Shown here piece after piece: positions 45,170 to 53,258 of a DNA stretch of 55,209 nt. The notes beneath the pieces are model-generated. The model did no database searches, was not told the DNA's origin, and saw only the letters and a list, made by a program, of their open reading frames with translations. Made by a program: the position numbers and the translations under genes. Source of the DNA: Alphaproteobacteria bacterium UBA6347 (lineage in GTDB: Bacteria; Pseudomonadota; Alphaproteobacteria; CAAGCB01; CAG-977); assembly GCA_002440235.1 (NCBI GenBank), contig DJRZ01000006.1, forward strand, positions 4,925 through 60,133, read 5' to 3'. Each line of letters starts with the position of its first letter. Positions within the stretch are counted from its first letter, which is position 1.

Positions 45170-47239
45170 ATGTCCGACCAGACACCGAAACTGGAAATCG
45201 TCAACACGGCGAACGACGACGACGACGCCGGCAGCGATTTGTCCCGCATCGTCAAACGCGACGGTTCGCAGGTCATTTTCAATTCCGAAAAGATCATGTC
45301 CGCCATTCGCCGCGCGGGCGACGCGACCGGCGAATTCGACGACGACGAATCCGCCCTGCTGACCAATCAGGTGACAAAAGTTCTGCGCCACCGCTTTTCC
45401 AAAGGCGTCCTGCCGACGATCGAACAGATTCAGGACGTCGTCGAACAGGTCTTGATTTCGGCGAACTATTACAAAACGGCGCGCGCCTACATCGTGTACC
45501 GCGAAAACCGCAACAAATCCCGTCAGGACAAAAAGACGCTGATCGACGTCGCGTCTTCGGTCAACGAATATCTGGAACGCGCGGACTGGCGCGTCAACGC
45601 GAACGCGAATCAGGGCTATTCGCTGGGCGGGCTGATTCTGAACGTGTCGGGCAAGATCATCGCGAACTACTGGTTGTCCCACGTCTATCCGCAGGCGGCG
45701 GGCGAAGCGCACCGCAACGGCGATTTCCACATTCACGATCTGGACATGTTGTCGGGATACTGCGCGGGCTGGTCTTTGCGCGCCCTGTTGCAAGAGGGGC
45801 TGAACGGCGTTCCGGGAAAGGTCGAATCGGGCATTCCCAAACATTTGGGGTCGGCTTTGGGGCAGATGGTGAACTTTTTGGGCACTTTGCAAAACGAATG
45901 GGCGGGCGCGCAGGCGTTTTCGTCCGTGGACACCTACCTCGCGCCCTTTATCCGCAAGGACAAGCTGACCTATGACGAAGTGAAGCAGAATTTTCAGGAA
46001 TTCATCTACAACCTGAACGTCCCGTCGCGCTGGGGGACGCAGACGCCCTTTACGAACCTGACGTTCGACTGGGTCTGCCCCGAGGATCTGCGCGAACAGA
46101 CCCCCGTCATCGGCGGCGAGGAAATGGATTTCACCTACGGCGATCTGCAGGTCGAAATGGACATGATCAACAAAGCCTACATCAAGGTCATGACCGCCGG
46201 CGACGCCAAAGGACGCCTGTTCACGTTCCCGATTCCGACGTACAACATCACGCCCGATTTCCCGTGGGAAAGCGAAAACGCCGACCTGCTGTTCGAAATG
46301 ACGGCGAAATACGGTCTGCCGTATTTTCAGAACTTCATCAATTCCAGCCTGAAACCGGGGCAGGTGCGTTCGATGTGCTGCCGTTTGCAGCTGGATCTGC
46401 GCGAACTGCTGGCGCGCGGCAACGGATTGTTCGGTTCCGCCGAACAGACGGGATCGGTCGGCGTCGTCACGCTGAACTGCGCGCGTCTGGGCTACCTGTT
46501 CAAAGGCGACGAAGCCGGCATGATGAAACGGCTGGACGAATTGATGGATCTGGCGCGCACGACGCTGGAAATCAAGCGCAAAGTCATTCAGCGCCACATG
46601 GACGCGGGGCTGTTCCCGTTCACGAAACGCTATCTGGGCACGCTGAGAAACCATTTTTCGACGATCGGCGTCAACGGCATCAACGAAATGATCCGCAATT
46701 TCACGAACGACGAACACGACATCACGGATTCGTTCGGTCAGGCGTTCGCGAACCGCTTTTTGGAATATATCCGCAACAAAATGGTCGTGTTCCAGCAGGA
46801 AACGGGCAGCATGTACAATCTGGAAGCCACCCCCGCCGAAGGGACGACCTACCGTCTGGCGAAAGAGGATCAGAAACGCTATCCCGACATCATTCAGGCG
46901 GGAACGAAGGCGGCGCCGTACTACACGAACTCTTCGCAGCTGCCGGTCGGCTTCACGGACGATCCGTTCACCGCGCTGAATTTGCAGGAATCCCTGCAAT
47001 CGAAATACACGGGCGGAACGGTCATGCACCTGTACATGGGCGAACGGATTTCGGATTCGAAAACCTGCCGCAAGCTTCTTAAGAGAGTTTTAGAGAATTA
47101 TAGGATACCCTATGTGACGGTGACGCCTACTTTCTCTATTTGTCCCAAACACGGATACATTTCGGGCGAACACAAATTCTGCCCCCTGTGCGACGAGGAG
47201 CTCATCGCCGTCAAACGCCGGCAAGCCTGCGCCTGCTAA
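45170..47239 (+). CDS. nrdD: Anaerobic ribonucleoside-triphosphate reductase, large part
   Basis: 689 residues of a class III reductase: N-terminal ATP-cone (IVKRDGSQVIFNSEKIMSAI, ~24-115), then the catalytic barrel with GDFHIHDLDMLSGYCAGWSL, QTPFTNLTFDW and FTFPIPTYNITPDF. The C-terminal zinc site CPKHG...CPLCDEEL (CxxH/CxxC) is present, and the protein then stops with RRQACAC. The glycyl-radical segment that normally follows is absent and is found in the next gene. It makes dNTPs without oxygen. A weak ribosome-binding site (CGGAGATTTTT) precedes ATG 45170. Confidence 0.93.
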   Translation: MSDQTPKLEIVNTANDDDDAGSDLSRIVKRDGSQVIFNSEKIMSAIRRAGDATGEFDDDESALLTNQVTKVLRHRFSKGVLPTIEQIQDVVEQVLISANYYKTARAYIVYRENRNKSRQDKKTLIDVASSVNEYLERADWRVNANANQGYSLGGLILNVSGKIIANYWLSHVYPQAAGEAHRNGDFHIHDLDMLSGYCAGWSLRALLQEGLNGVPGKVESGIPKHLGSALGQMVNFLGTLQNEWAGAQAFSSVDTYLAPFIRKDKLTYDEVKQNFQEFIYNLNVPSRWGTQTPFTNLTFDWVCPEDLREQTPVIGGEEMDFTYGDLQVEMDMINKAYIKVMTAGDAKGRLFTFPIPTYNITPDFPWESENADLLFEMTAKYGLPYFQNFINSSLKPGQVRSMCCRLQLDLRELLARGNGLFGSAEQTGSVGVVTLNCARLGYLFKGDEAGMMKRLDELMDLARTTLEIKRKVIQRHMDAGLFPFTKRYLGTLRNHFSTIGVNGINEMIRNFTNDEHDITDSFGQAFANRFLEYIRNKMVVFQQETGSMYNLEATPAEGTTYRLAKEDQKRYPDIIQAGTKAAPYYTNSSQLPVGFTDDPFTALNLQESLQSKYTGGTVMHLYMGERISDSKTCRKLLKRVLENYRIPYVTVTPTFSICPKHGYISGEHKFCPLCDEELIAVKRRQACAC

Positions 47240-47251
47240 ACGGGCTTGCCG
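47219..47251 (+). promoter_or_regulatory. Hairpin over the nrdD stop codon
   Basis: 9-bp stem CGGCAAGCC / GGCTTGCCG (47219-47227, 47243-47251) with the TAA stop (47237-47239) in the loop. There is no T run, so it is not an obvious terminator; it may pause ribosomes or protect the mRNA. Confidence 0.5.
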
Positions 47252-47303
47252 CGGCAGACGGAAAGTATTATCTTTAACATTAACCCAACAAGCGAGAAAG
47301 AAC

Positions 47304-47492
47304 ATGACAACAGAAAACGAAATCAAATTGAACGACAGCGAACGCCAGCCCTGCGAAGTCTGGACGCGCGTCATGGGATATTTCCGTCCGGTGTCCGAAT
47401 TCAACATCGGCAAAAAATCCGAATACGCCGAACGCAAATGCTTTTCCGAGAAAAAGGCCATGGAAAAGTGCTTGGACGTGGCGGCGGAATAA
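47304..47492 (+). CDS. Separate glycyl-radical domain of anaerobic ribonucleotide reductase
   Basis: A 62-residue protein consisting almost entirely of the class III glycyl-radical motif: CEVWTRVMGYFRPVSEFN, then IGKKSEYAERKCF. Gly25 in RVMGY is the expected radical site. It starts 64 bases after nrdD, in a different frame with its own ATG, so it is not a simple readthrough product; a site GAGAAAGAAC precedes it. nrdG, whose product makes the radical, begins 7 bases after its stop. Together with nrdD it accounts for a complete ~750-residue enzyme. A sequencing error is possible but would need both a stop and a frameshift. Confidence 0.85.
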   Translation: MTTENEIKLNDSERQPCEVWTRVMGYFRPVSEFNIGKKSEYAERKCFSEKKAMEKCLDVAAE

Positions 47493-47499
47493 TCCGGTC

Positions 47500-48195
47500 A
47501 TGCCTGTAATCATCGGCGGCGTAGAGCCTTTCACAACGGTGGATTTCCCCGAAAGGCTCGCCGCCGTTTTATTTTGTCTGGGCTGTCCGCTGCGCTGTCC
47601 GTACTGCCACAATCCCGAATTGCAGGATTTCAAGGGCAAGCCGTTCATCGCGTGGGAACGGTTCGTCGAATTTCTGGTCGACCGCAGAAAACTGCTGGAC
47701 GGCGTCGTTTTTTCGGGCGGCGAACCGCTGGCTCAGCCCGATTTGTACGAATCGATGAAGCGCGTCAAAGATTTGGGCTACGAGGTCGGTCTGCACACGT
47801 CGGGCGTGAACGTCGAACGGCTGAAAGAAGTCCTGCCGCTGGTTTCATGGGTCGGATTCGACGTCAAAACGGTCTTCGACGCTTATGAATCCCGCATTCC
47901 GCATTCGCGCCGCGAAACGGTCGAGGCGTGTCTGGACGCGCTGATCCGCTCCGGCGTCGATTTCGAATGCCGCACGACGCTGGATCCCCGCGTGATTTCA
48001 AAGGACGAACTGCGCGCGCTGGCGCGCGATCTGGCGGGCAGAGGGGTGAAAACCTACGCTTTGCAACAGTACCGCCCGCACCCGTCCGAAAAAAATCCGC
48101 CCGCGGAATCGGACGCCGCCGCTTTTTTCGCCGACGGGGATTTGTCGGACGAACTGCGCGGACTGTTTGAAAACTTCATTATCCGCCGCGGGTGA
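47500..48195 (+). CDS. nrdG: Anaerobic ribonucleotide reductase activating enzyme
   Basis: 231-residue radical SAM protein with the cluster motif CPLRCPYC (CxxxCxxC) after LFCLG, and GGEPLAQPD for SAM binding. It installs the glycyl radical on NrdD, here presumably on the separate 62-residue subunit. It starts 7 bases after that gene's stop; both probably form one transcript with nrdD. Confidence 0.94.
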   Translation: MPVIIGGVEPFTTVDFPERLAAVLFCLGCPLRCPYCHNPELQDFKGKPFIAWERFVEFLVDRRKLLDGVVFSGGEPLAQPDLYESMKRVKDLGYEVGLHTSGVNVERLKEVLPLVSWVGFDVKTVFDAYESRIPHSRRETVEACLDALIRSGVDFECRTTLDPRVISKDELRALARDLAGRGVKTYALQQYRPHPSEKNPPAESDAAAFFADGDLSDELRGLFENFIIRRG

Positions 48196-48235
48196 AAAGT
48201 CCCGCCGCAGGCGAAAACTTTTTCGGTTCGGGCAA

Positions 48236-48709
48236 TCAGGACAGTCCCAGCGACAGGGACGCGCCCAGCCGCGCGACGCCCGCGCCCAGCACGTTGACGA
48301 CCGTGCAGATGTTCCACAGCTTGATTTGCGCGCCGTCCAAAAAAACGAACAGGTTTTTTCCGACGACCAGCGCGACGATCGAAAACGACAACAGCGTGTC
48401 GACCGCTTCGCCGAAATCGCGCCAGCGGGACAGAAAGCGGTTCTTTTGCGACAGCCACGACAGAACGCAAATGGGATAGCGGACTTCGCCCAGACAGCAC
48501 ACGGTGTACAGCCCCGCGGCGTTCAGCGCCAGATCGACCAGTCCCCAAACGATGAACACGACGGCGGCGGCGTTCGCGACGAAAGCCCCGTCGTACATGT
48601 GGCTGACGATAATGCCGCCGAAAACCTTGTATCCGACAAAAGGAAATCCGATCGTCAGAATCGACAGAACCATGAAAATGTTTTGTTTGATGTAATTCAA
48701 TTTCGGCAT
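48236..48709 (-). CDS. Small integral membrane protein
   Basis: 157 residues with about three to four hydrophobic segments (FMVLSILTIGFPFVGYKVF, VANAAAVVFIVWGLVDLAL, DTLLSFSIVALVVGKNLFVFL, VVNVLGAGVARLGASLSLGL). I do not recognise the family. It converges on nrdG and is divergent from the VirB8-like gene, with about 100 bases between them. No function is inferred. Confidence 0.75.
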   Translation of the reverse strand: MPKLNYIKQNIFMVLSILTIGFPFVGYKVFGGIIVSHMYDGAFVANAAAVVFIVWGLVDLALNAAGLYTVCCLGEVRYPICVLSWLSQKNRFLSRWRDFGEAVDTLLSFSIVALVVGKNLFVFLDGAQIKLWNICTVVNVLGAGVARLGASLSLGLS

Positions 48710-48810
48710 TTTTCAAACCACCCCGTAACAATCTAAGTGGAAAATATTTTAATCTCCCGTTAAAGTAAAGGGCGTATTTTGAAAACGCCGAAAAAATACG
48801 GGGGACGCCG

Positions 48811-49554
48811 ATGAACCTTTTTAAATTCCTGTTTTCCAAAGTCGACGAAAGCACCAACGACAAACTGGGGGCTTATCCCGAAAAGGTGCACGTCGGCGCG
48901 ATGCCCGAACGCCGGTATTTGAAAACGTCGCGGATTATGACTTTGGTCGCGGCGGCGATGCTGTGCGGCACGATCATTCTGGCGATCGTCGTGTACATGC
49001 TGTCGCCCCAGCTGCGTTCCGAACCCATGCTGCTGGCGATCGACCGCCGTTTTTACAAGCTGGAGCCGGTCGAACGCAGCGTCGTCGTCGTTCCCGCCAG
49101 CCGTCTGATGATGGAGGAACACATCAAGCAGTACGTCCTGCTTCGCCACACGATCGTTTCGGACATCGACGAAATGCGTCTGCGCTGGGACGACCGGAAC
49201 AGCCACCTGCTGTGGTATTCCAGCGAAGAGGCGTTCAAGGAGTTCAAATCCGCGAAGGAAATCGGGCTGGCGCGCATGAAAGAGGGATTGACGACCGAAG
49301 TCGACGTCCGCTTTATCCACCGTTTGGGCAACGGGCTGTGGATGGCGGAATTCGACACCATCGAATCCATGCCCGAAGACGAACACCCGACTGTCAAACG
49401 CTGGCGCGCCGTGCTGGAAGCCGGATTCCGCCCCCGCGCCTATCCGAACAGGGACGAACAGCTGAAAAATCCGCTGAATTTCTTCGTCAACAAATATTCG
49501 CTGTCGTCGCGCGCCATTAACAAAGAAGACAAAAACGCCCGCTTTATCGATTGA
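48811..49554 (+). CDS. VirB8-like membrane protein (orphan)
   Basis: 247 residues: a cytoplasmic N-terminus, one membrane helix (IMTLVAAAMLCGTIILAIVVYML, ~43-65) and a periplasmic domain. The pattern RYLKTSRIM before the helix and the C-terminal NPLNFFVNKYSLSSRA resemble VirB8/TraJ-type subunits of type IV secretion, which have an NTF2-like fold. No other vir genes lie in the window. Confidence is moderate because the family is diverse and only general motifs are visible. Confidence 0.62.
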   Translation: MNLFKFLFSKVDESTNDKLGAYPEKVHVGAMPERRYLKTSRIMTLVAAAMLCGTIILAIVVYMLSPQLRSEPMLLAIDRRFYKLEPVERSVVVVPASRLMMEEHIKQYVLLRHTIVSDIDEMRLRWDDRNSHLLWYSSEEAFKEFKSAKEIGLARMKEGLTTEVDVRFIHRLGNGLWMAEFDTIESMPEDEHPTVKRWRAVLEAGFRPRAYPNRDEQLKNPLNFFVNKYSLSSRAINKEDKNARFID

Positions 49555-49566
49555 CGTTCCGCGAAA

Positions 49567-50757
49567 TCACGGCGTTTGACGCGTTCCCGCGGCTTTGCCC
49601 GCCGCCGTTCCGGACGCCCACGCCCAATGCAGGTTGAACCCGCCGACCTCGCCCGTCACGTCGACGACTTCGCCCGCGAAATACAGCCCCGAAACAGCGC
49701 GGCTTTCCATCGTCGCGGAAAACAGCCCGTTCACGTCGACGCCGCCTTTGGTGACTTCGGCTTTCGCCCAGCCGCCCGTCGACGGCGGCGTAAAGCGAAA
49801 ACGCTTCACCGTCTGCTCCAATTTCGCGAAAGTCTTGTCCGAAACGGCGGAAAGCGGCAAATCCCCCGCAACGATTCCGGCGAAACGGCTCGCCAGGCGC
49901 GACGGCATCAGTTCGCTCAAAACGGCGGCGAGATGCCTCTTTTCCTTCGCGGCGCGGCGGCTTTTTAAAACGGCGGTCAGATCCGAGGACGGCAGAAAAT
50001 CGATTTCGACCGCGTCGCCCGCGTTCCACCGCAGCGACGTCTGCAACACGGCGGGACCGGAAACCGCGTCCGGCGTGAACAACAGATCCCCGATCCGTTC
50101 ATACTTGCCCGTCCTGATTTTAACGGGCAGGGACAATCCCGCCAGTCCCGTCAAATCGGGCGACGTTCCCGCCGCCAGTTTCAGCGACACCAAAGCCGGT
50201 TCGGGCGGAACGACCTTTACGCCGAACTTTTCCGCCAAAGAATACCCGATGCCCGTCGCGCCCAGCGCCGGACAGGACTTGCCGCCCGTCGCGATCAGAA
50301 CCGCGTCGGCGGAAAACTCCCCCGCCGAACACGAAAGGCGGAAATCGTCGGGCTTTCGCAGATCGAACAAAGTCGCGCCCGTCAGCAGTTCCGCCCCCGC
50401 CGCGCGGGCTTCGTTTAAAACGAACCGGCGAATCGATTCGCCGGAAAAAGCGAACAGCTTGCCGTCTTCGCGCTCCTCCCACCCGACGCGGGCGTCGGTC
50501 AGCCGCTTTAGTACGGCGTCGGGCGTCAATCCCGCCAGAGCCGATTTGCAAAAGTGCGGGTTGGCGGACAGGTAGCGACCGGCATTGACGAAACGGTTTG
50601 AAAAATTGCACTTTCCGCCGCCAGAAACATAGATTTTCCTTGCGGGTTCGGCGTTTTTGTCGATGACCAGAACGGATTTCCCCAACCGCGCGGCGCATGC
50701 GGCGGCGGTCAATCCGGCGGCGCCCGCCCCGACGACGATCAAACCGTATTTTTTCAT
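49567..50757 (-). CDS. HI0933-family FAD/NAD(P)-binding flavoprotein
   Basis: 396 residues with N-terminal Rossmann GAGAAGLTAA and the family motif ARKIYVSGGGKCNFSN, and the C-terminal GLYFAGEVVDVTGEVGGFNLHWAWASG. These flavoproteins (BaiN/YhiN/HI0933) include oxidoreductases acting on varied substrates, though most are unstudied. Start 50757 is chosen with a GGGAG site; the longer frame upstream has an unlikely extension. Convergent with the VirB8-like gene. Confidence 0.93.
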   Translation of the reverse strand: MKKYGLIVVGAGAAGLTAAACAARLGKSVLVIDKNAEPARKIYVSGGGKCNFSNRFVNAGRYLSANPHFCKSALAGLTPDAVLKRLTDARVGWEEREDGKLFAFSGESIRRFVLNEARAAGAELLTGATLFDLRKPDDFRLSCSAGEFSADAVLIATGGKSCPALGATGIGYSLAEKFGVKVVPPEPALVSLKLAAGTSPDLTGLAGLSLPVKIRTGKYERIGDLLFTPDAVSGPAVLQTSLRWNAGDAVEIDFLPSSDLTAVLKSRRAAKEKRHLAAVLSELMPSRLASRFAGIVAGDLPLSAVSDKTFAKLEQTVKRFRFTPPSTGGWAKAEVTKGGVDVNGLFSATMESRAVSGLYFAGEVVDVTGEVGGFNLHWAWASGTAAGKAAGTRQTP

Positions 50758-50850
50758 TTTTCTCCCTTTCGCGACATCAATCCGAAAAAATAAGATAAAC
50801 ACCCCTTGACGCGAAAGCAACAAAAGCTTATAAGGGTAGCGACTTCTATC

Positions 50851-50925
50851 GGGCGCATAGCTCAGCGGTAGAGCATTACCTTCACACGGTAGGGGTCGCA
50901 GGTTCGATCCCTGCTGCGCCCACCA
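50851..50925 (+). tRNA. tRNA-Val (anticodon CAC)
   Basis: 75 bases including encoded CCA. The acceptor arm GGGCGCA pairs with TGCGCCC, the D-loop has AGCTCAGCGGTAGAGC, the anticodon stem-loop is TACC-TTCACAC-GGTA (CAC, Val), and the T-arm is GCAGG-TTCGATC-CCTGC. It stands at the border of prophage-type genes, so its 3' end may be an integration site. Confidence 0.95.
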
Positions 50926-50931
50926 ATTCTT

Positions 50932-50964
50932 AAAGCCTTGAAGTCCGCCGCTTCAAGGCTTTTT
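50932..50964 (+). terminator. Terminator after tRNA-Val
   Basis: 12-bp stem AAAGCCTTGAAG / CTTCAAGGCTTT (50932-50943 and 50951-50962) followed by TT, with a short loop. Confidence 0.85.
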
Positions 50965-51024
50965 CCATATCAGAAAAACAAACAGTCTTTCTACGGATTT
51001 ATGTTGCAAATGCAATAAAAATAA

Positions 51025-51246
51025 TCAAAGAGCGCACATTTTATCGTACACGACATTGTTTGCGTCCACCTGCCGGATTGTTTCGGGCGTATCGCGTTCG
51101 TAATCGGCATAAACGGGCTGATACACGTCGCAGAAATCACCGCTTAAAACGGTCGTGCAGCTTGTCGCGCACATCGTCATCAAGCAAAGAATCGCGCAGG
51201 CGGCGCACTTTGTCAGCCGTCTTTTCTTTGTTTTTGAAAACGTCAT
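51025..51246 (-). CDS. Small Cys-rich phage lipoprotein (o-spanin-like)
   Basis: 73 residues. After a basic start there is a hydrophobic segment with Cys residues (CAACAILCLMTMCATSC) that includes a plausible lipobox, then a short periplasmic part, VLSGDFCDVYQPVYADYER and DTPETIRQVDANNVVYDKMC. That tail resembles the Rz1-type phage protein family. I prefer ATG 51246 (AAGGA site) to a TTG 21 bases upstream. It overlaps the next gene in another frame, as spanin pairs do. The lysis role is inferred from this architecture. Confidence 0.7.
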   Translation of the reverse strand: MTFSKTKKRRLTKCAACAILCLMTMCATSCTTVLSGDFCDVYQPVYADYERDTPETIRQVDANNVVYDKMCAL

Positions 51247-51337
51247 TTTCTTTTTCCTTTTTTCCAAGCAAATAACTCAAAGCGCATAATCCCGCGACCA
51301 GCGCGCCGCAAAATCCGCCGACAATCAGATTGTCCAT
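51137..51337 (-). CDS. Small membrane protein with basic helical tail (i-spanin-like)
   Basis: 66 residues: an N-terminal hydrophobic segment (LIVGGFCGALVAGLCALSYLLG, ~4-25) followed by a Lys/Arg/Glu/Asp-rich helix. It starts at 51337 with AAAGGA 6-7 bases upstream. The Cys-rich lipoprotein gene begins inside it in another frame, the classic arrangement of Rz and Rz1. The helix is short for an Rz, so the call is tentative. Confidence 0.65.
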   Translation of the reverse strand: MDNLIVGGFCGALVAGLCALSYLLGKKEKENDVFKNKEKTADKVRRLRDSLLDDDVRDKLHDRFKR

Positions 51338-51394
51338 TGTTTGTATCCTTTCATAAATTACTTGACACCGACTCCGCGGCGCGCTACCGTTTAT

Positions 51395-51534
51395 GCGAGG
51401 CTTGAAACCCCTCAAATCAGACGGCAAACGCTCCGTTATGCGCTTTTTTTATATCCGTTTTTGCGGGAGGGGTCTATCCGTAAGGACGACCACACGTATC
51501 TGATTCGTGGGTTTCAACCTCCCGCGCCTGACGG
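51395..51534. repeat. Imperfect direct repeat upstream of rha
   Basis: Two copies of a ~30-base motif, GCGAGGCTTGAAACCCCTCA at 51395 and TCGTGGGTTTCAACCTCCCG at 51505, both ending CAGACGG/CTGACGG. They lie in the ~230 bases between the divergent i-spanin-like and rha genes. A frame across 51341-51571 ends in the rha start but I do not consider it coding. Confidence 0.45.
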
Positions 51535-51567
51535 TTTCGGGCGTACCATTGAAACGGAGTTAATCAG

Positions 51568-52170
51568 ATGAACAGTTTAGTATTTGCCCAAAACGGGCAG
51601 GTTTTAACCAATTCCCTCACCATTTCGGAATCGTTCGGCAAGCCGCACGACAAAGTTTTACGTTCAATCCGCAGTCTTGATTGCGCTGAAGATTTCAAGC
51701 GCGCCAATTTTGGCGAGCTGGCGCAAACTTACACAAACGGCATAGGCGTTGAGTGCAAACGTCCCGTTTTCAATATGACCAAAGACGGCTTTGTTCTGCT
51801 TGTCATGGGCTTCACAGGTAAAAAGGCGATGGAGTTCAAAATCAAATATATTGAAGCGTTCAATAAAATGGAACGCTCTTTGAACGCCCGCGCCGCCGCG
51901 TTGGACGCAAAAGCCATCGGGGGCATTGTCAAAAAATGCGCGTCAAAAGCGGTGCGCGACGAAATCGCCGCTTTGCCCGCGCCGACGTTTGACCCGAACG
52001 CGCTGATTTGCGCCATTGAAAACGAAGTCAAAGAACACGAAAGCCACCGTTGCATCGGTATGGCGGTGTCCCCGCAGGAAAAAAGCCTGCTGGAAGCCAT
52101 ACGGAACGACTATTACACGGCGGTCGGTCGGGTTTACCGCGCCGCGCTGAACGCCGTCAAACAAGGCTGA
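51568..52170 (+). CDS. Rha-family phage regulatory protein
   Basis: 200 residues with the Rha domain: SLTISESFGKPHDKVLRSIRSL followed by RPVFNMTKDGFVLLVMGFTGKKAMEFKIKYIEAFNKME. Rha proteins are found in lambdoid and related phages and are thought to be regulators that are detrimental in hosts lacking a partner factor. The C-terminal part (residues ~110-200) is helical and ends with AALNAVKQG. Start ATG 51568 after ACGGAGTTAATCAG. Opposite strand to most phage genes here. Confidence 0.9.
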   Translation: MNSLVFAQNGQVLTNSLTISESFGKPHDKVLRSIRSLDCAEDFKRANFGELAQTYTNGIGVECKRPVFNMTKDGFVLLVMGFTGKKAMEFKIKYIEAFNKMERSLNARAAALDAKAIGGIVKKCASKAVRDEIAALPAPTFDPNALICAIENEVKEHESHRCIGMAVSPQEKSLLEAIRNDYYTAVGRVYRAALNAVKQG

Positions 52171-52226
52171 TTGCATATTTAGCGGAAAGCGGCGAGGGTT
52201 GCCCCCCGCCGTTTTCCCGTCAGTCG

Positions 52227-52544
52227 TCAAGTATCGCTTGACAACTCGTCTTTGTCCTTGATGGCGAACTTGTCCAGCACGTCGGCGGCTTTGGGGTTGC
52301 GTCTGCGGAACAGGGCGACGTAGGGCTTCCAGTCGATTGCCGTTCCCTCGATCACGTCGTACAGCCGCTTGACGAACGCGTCGTCTTTTTCGGTTTTGGT
52401 CAGCTTGACCGCCCAGAACGCGGCGGGTTTGACGACCGTCAGCACGGCGATAATCGTTCCCAGCAGCGACAGCGCGACGGCGACCCAAGCGATGTCGGTA
52501 TGAGCCAAAGCGAACAGCAGAATTGAATTGATGATGTTTTCCAT
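52227..52544 (-). CDS. Small phage membrane protein, holin candidate
   Basis: 105 residues with one or two hydrophobic helices (IINSILLFALAHTDIAWVAVALSLLGTIIAVLTVV, ~4-38), then a basic soluble tail. I prefer ATG 52544 with AAAGGA 7 bases upstream over ATG 52550. Position downstream of the lysozyme gene on the same strand supports a lysis function, but helix number and charge are not decisive. Confidence 0.6.
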   Translation of the reverse strand: MENIINSILLFALAHTDIAWVAVALSLLGTIIAVLTVVKPAAFWAVKLTKTEKDDAFVKRLYDVIEGTAIDWKPYVALFRRRNPKAADVLDKFAIKDKDELSSDT

Positions 52545-52628
52545 AAGCATTTCCTTTCAAGTTGTAAAACAAAGGATATGCCTGTAATATGCTTCCGTCT
52601 GCCTTACAGCAGATTGGAAGGAGGTAAC

Positions 52629-52700
52629 ATGAATCCTACTTTCTTAGAAGCAACCGCTTACATTTTGTTGGCGATTGCAGTTTTATTAAAAGCGAAATAG
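52629..52700 (+). CDS. 23-residue hydrophobic peptide
   Basis: Encodes MNPTFLEATAYILLAIAVLL plus KAK, a single short membrane helix, preceded by a near-ideal GGAAGGAGGTAAC ribosome-binding site and followed by a strong terminator at 52716. It lies between divergently arranged phage genes. Such tiny peptides are seen as type I toxins, as membrane regulators and as phage lysis accessories. I cannot distinguish these from sequence; no antisense RNA promoter was established. Confidence 0.55.
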   Translation: MNPTFLEATAYILLAIAVLLKAK

Positions 52701-52715
52701 CAAGTAGATAAAACT

Positions 52716-52752
52716 TACCCCCGCGGAGTTGCACCTCTCGCGGGGGTATTCT
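52716..52752 (+). terminator. Terminator after the small peptide gene
   Basis: 10-bp stem TACCCCCGCG / CGCGGGGGTA (52716-52725 and 52739-52748) followed by TTCTT. Palindromic, so it could act in both directions. Confidence 0.8.
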
Positions 52753-52823
52753 TGAAAATCGGTAAATGAATCCTAACTTCCGATACACACATTATAAGCA
52801 CATTCCCTTTCGGTTTTCAAGGG

Positions 52824-53258
52824 TTATTCCCTCATAAACAGCCGCATTTCGTCCAGCCGCCTGTTCAGCAACCCGACGCTTCCCTTTTTGTTGACGAAGC
52901 ACCAGCGCGGGAACTGCCCTGCGGCGGCGACGAAGTCCCGTTTCAACAGCAAATCGTACAGTTGGGAGTTCTCGAACGCCCCGACGCCGACGTTGAAAAC
53001 AAACGACGTCAGCGCGTCGCATTGGCTGCCCGACAGCGGCACTTTGTCCAGCAGACGCACGACGGCTTTTTCGGCTTCGACGACGTCGTCCAGCAGCAGC
53101 ATTTCGGCTTCCGAAAACGAAATCCCCTTGTCGAAGTTTTCGCCCGCCTTGATTAAATGCCCGTAGCCGATGGTCGCCTTTCCGCCCGCGTCCGCATAGG
53201 GCAGCAGTCGGAATCCCTCCCATTTTTTGATTAAATCGATACCTTCTTGAGAAATCAT
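52824..53258 (-). CDS. GH24 phage lysozyme
   Basis: 144 residues of T4-type lysozyme. The catalytic triad Glu14 (WEGF), Asp23 and Thr29 (ADAGGKATIGYGH) has exactly the T4 spacing (9 and 6 residues). No signal peptide is present, so it needs a holin to reach the wall. It has a GGAGGGGACG ribosome-binding site and its ATG overlaps the stop of the upstream gene (ATGA). Confidence 0.93.
   Translation of the reverse strand: MISQEGIDLIKKWEGFRLLPYADAGGKATIGYGHLIKAGENFDKGISFSEAEMLLLDDVVEAEKAVVRLLDKVPLSGSQCDALTSFVFNVGVGAFENSQLYDLLLKRDFVAAAGQFPRWCFVNKKGSVGLLNRRLDEMRLFMRE

Noticed and set aside
47246..47509. Continuation of the nrdD frame past its stop as a readthrough product
   Set aside because: The in-frame sequence has no glycyl-radical motif; that motif is in another frame with its own start.
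51341..51571. 76-codon plus-strand frame ending in the rha start
   Set aside because: No ribosome-binding site or recognisable domain; it spans the direct repeat and the divergent promoter region.
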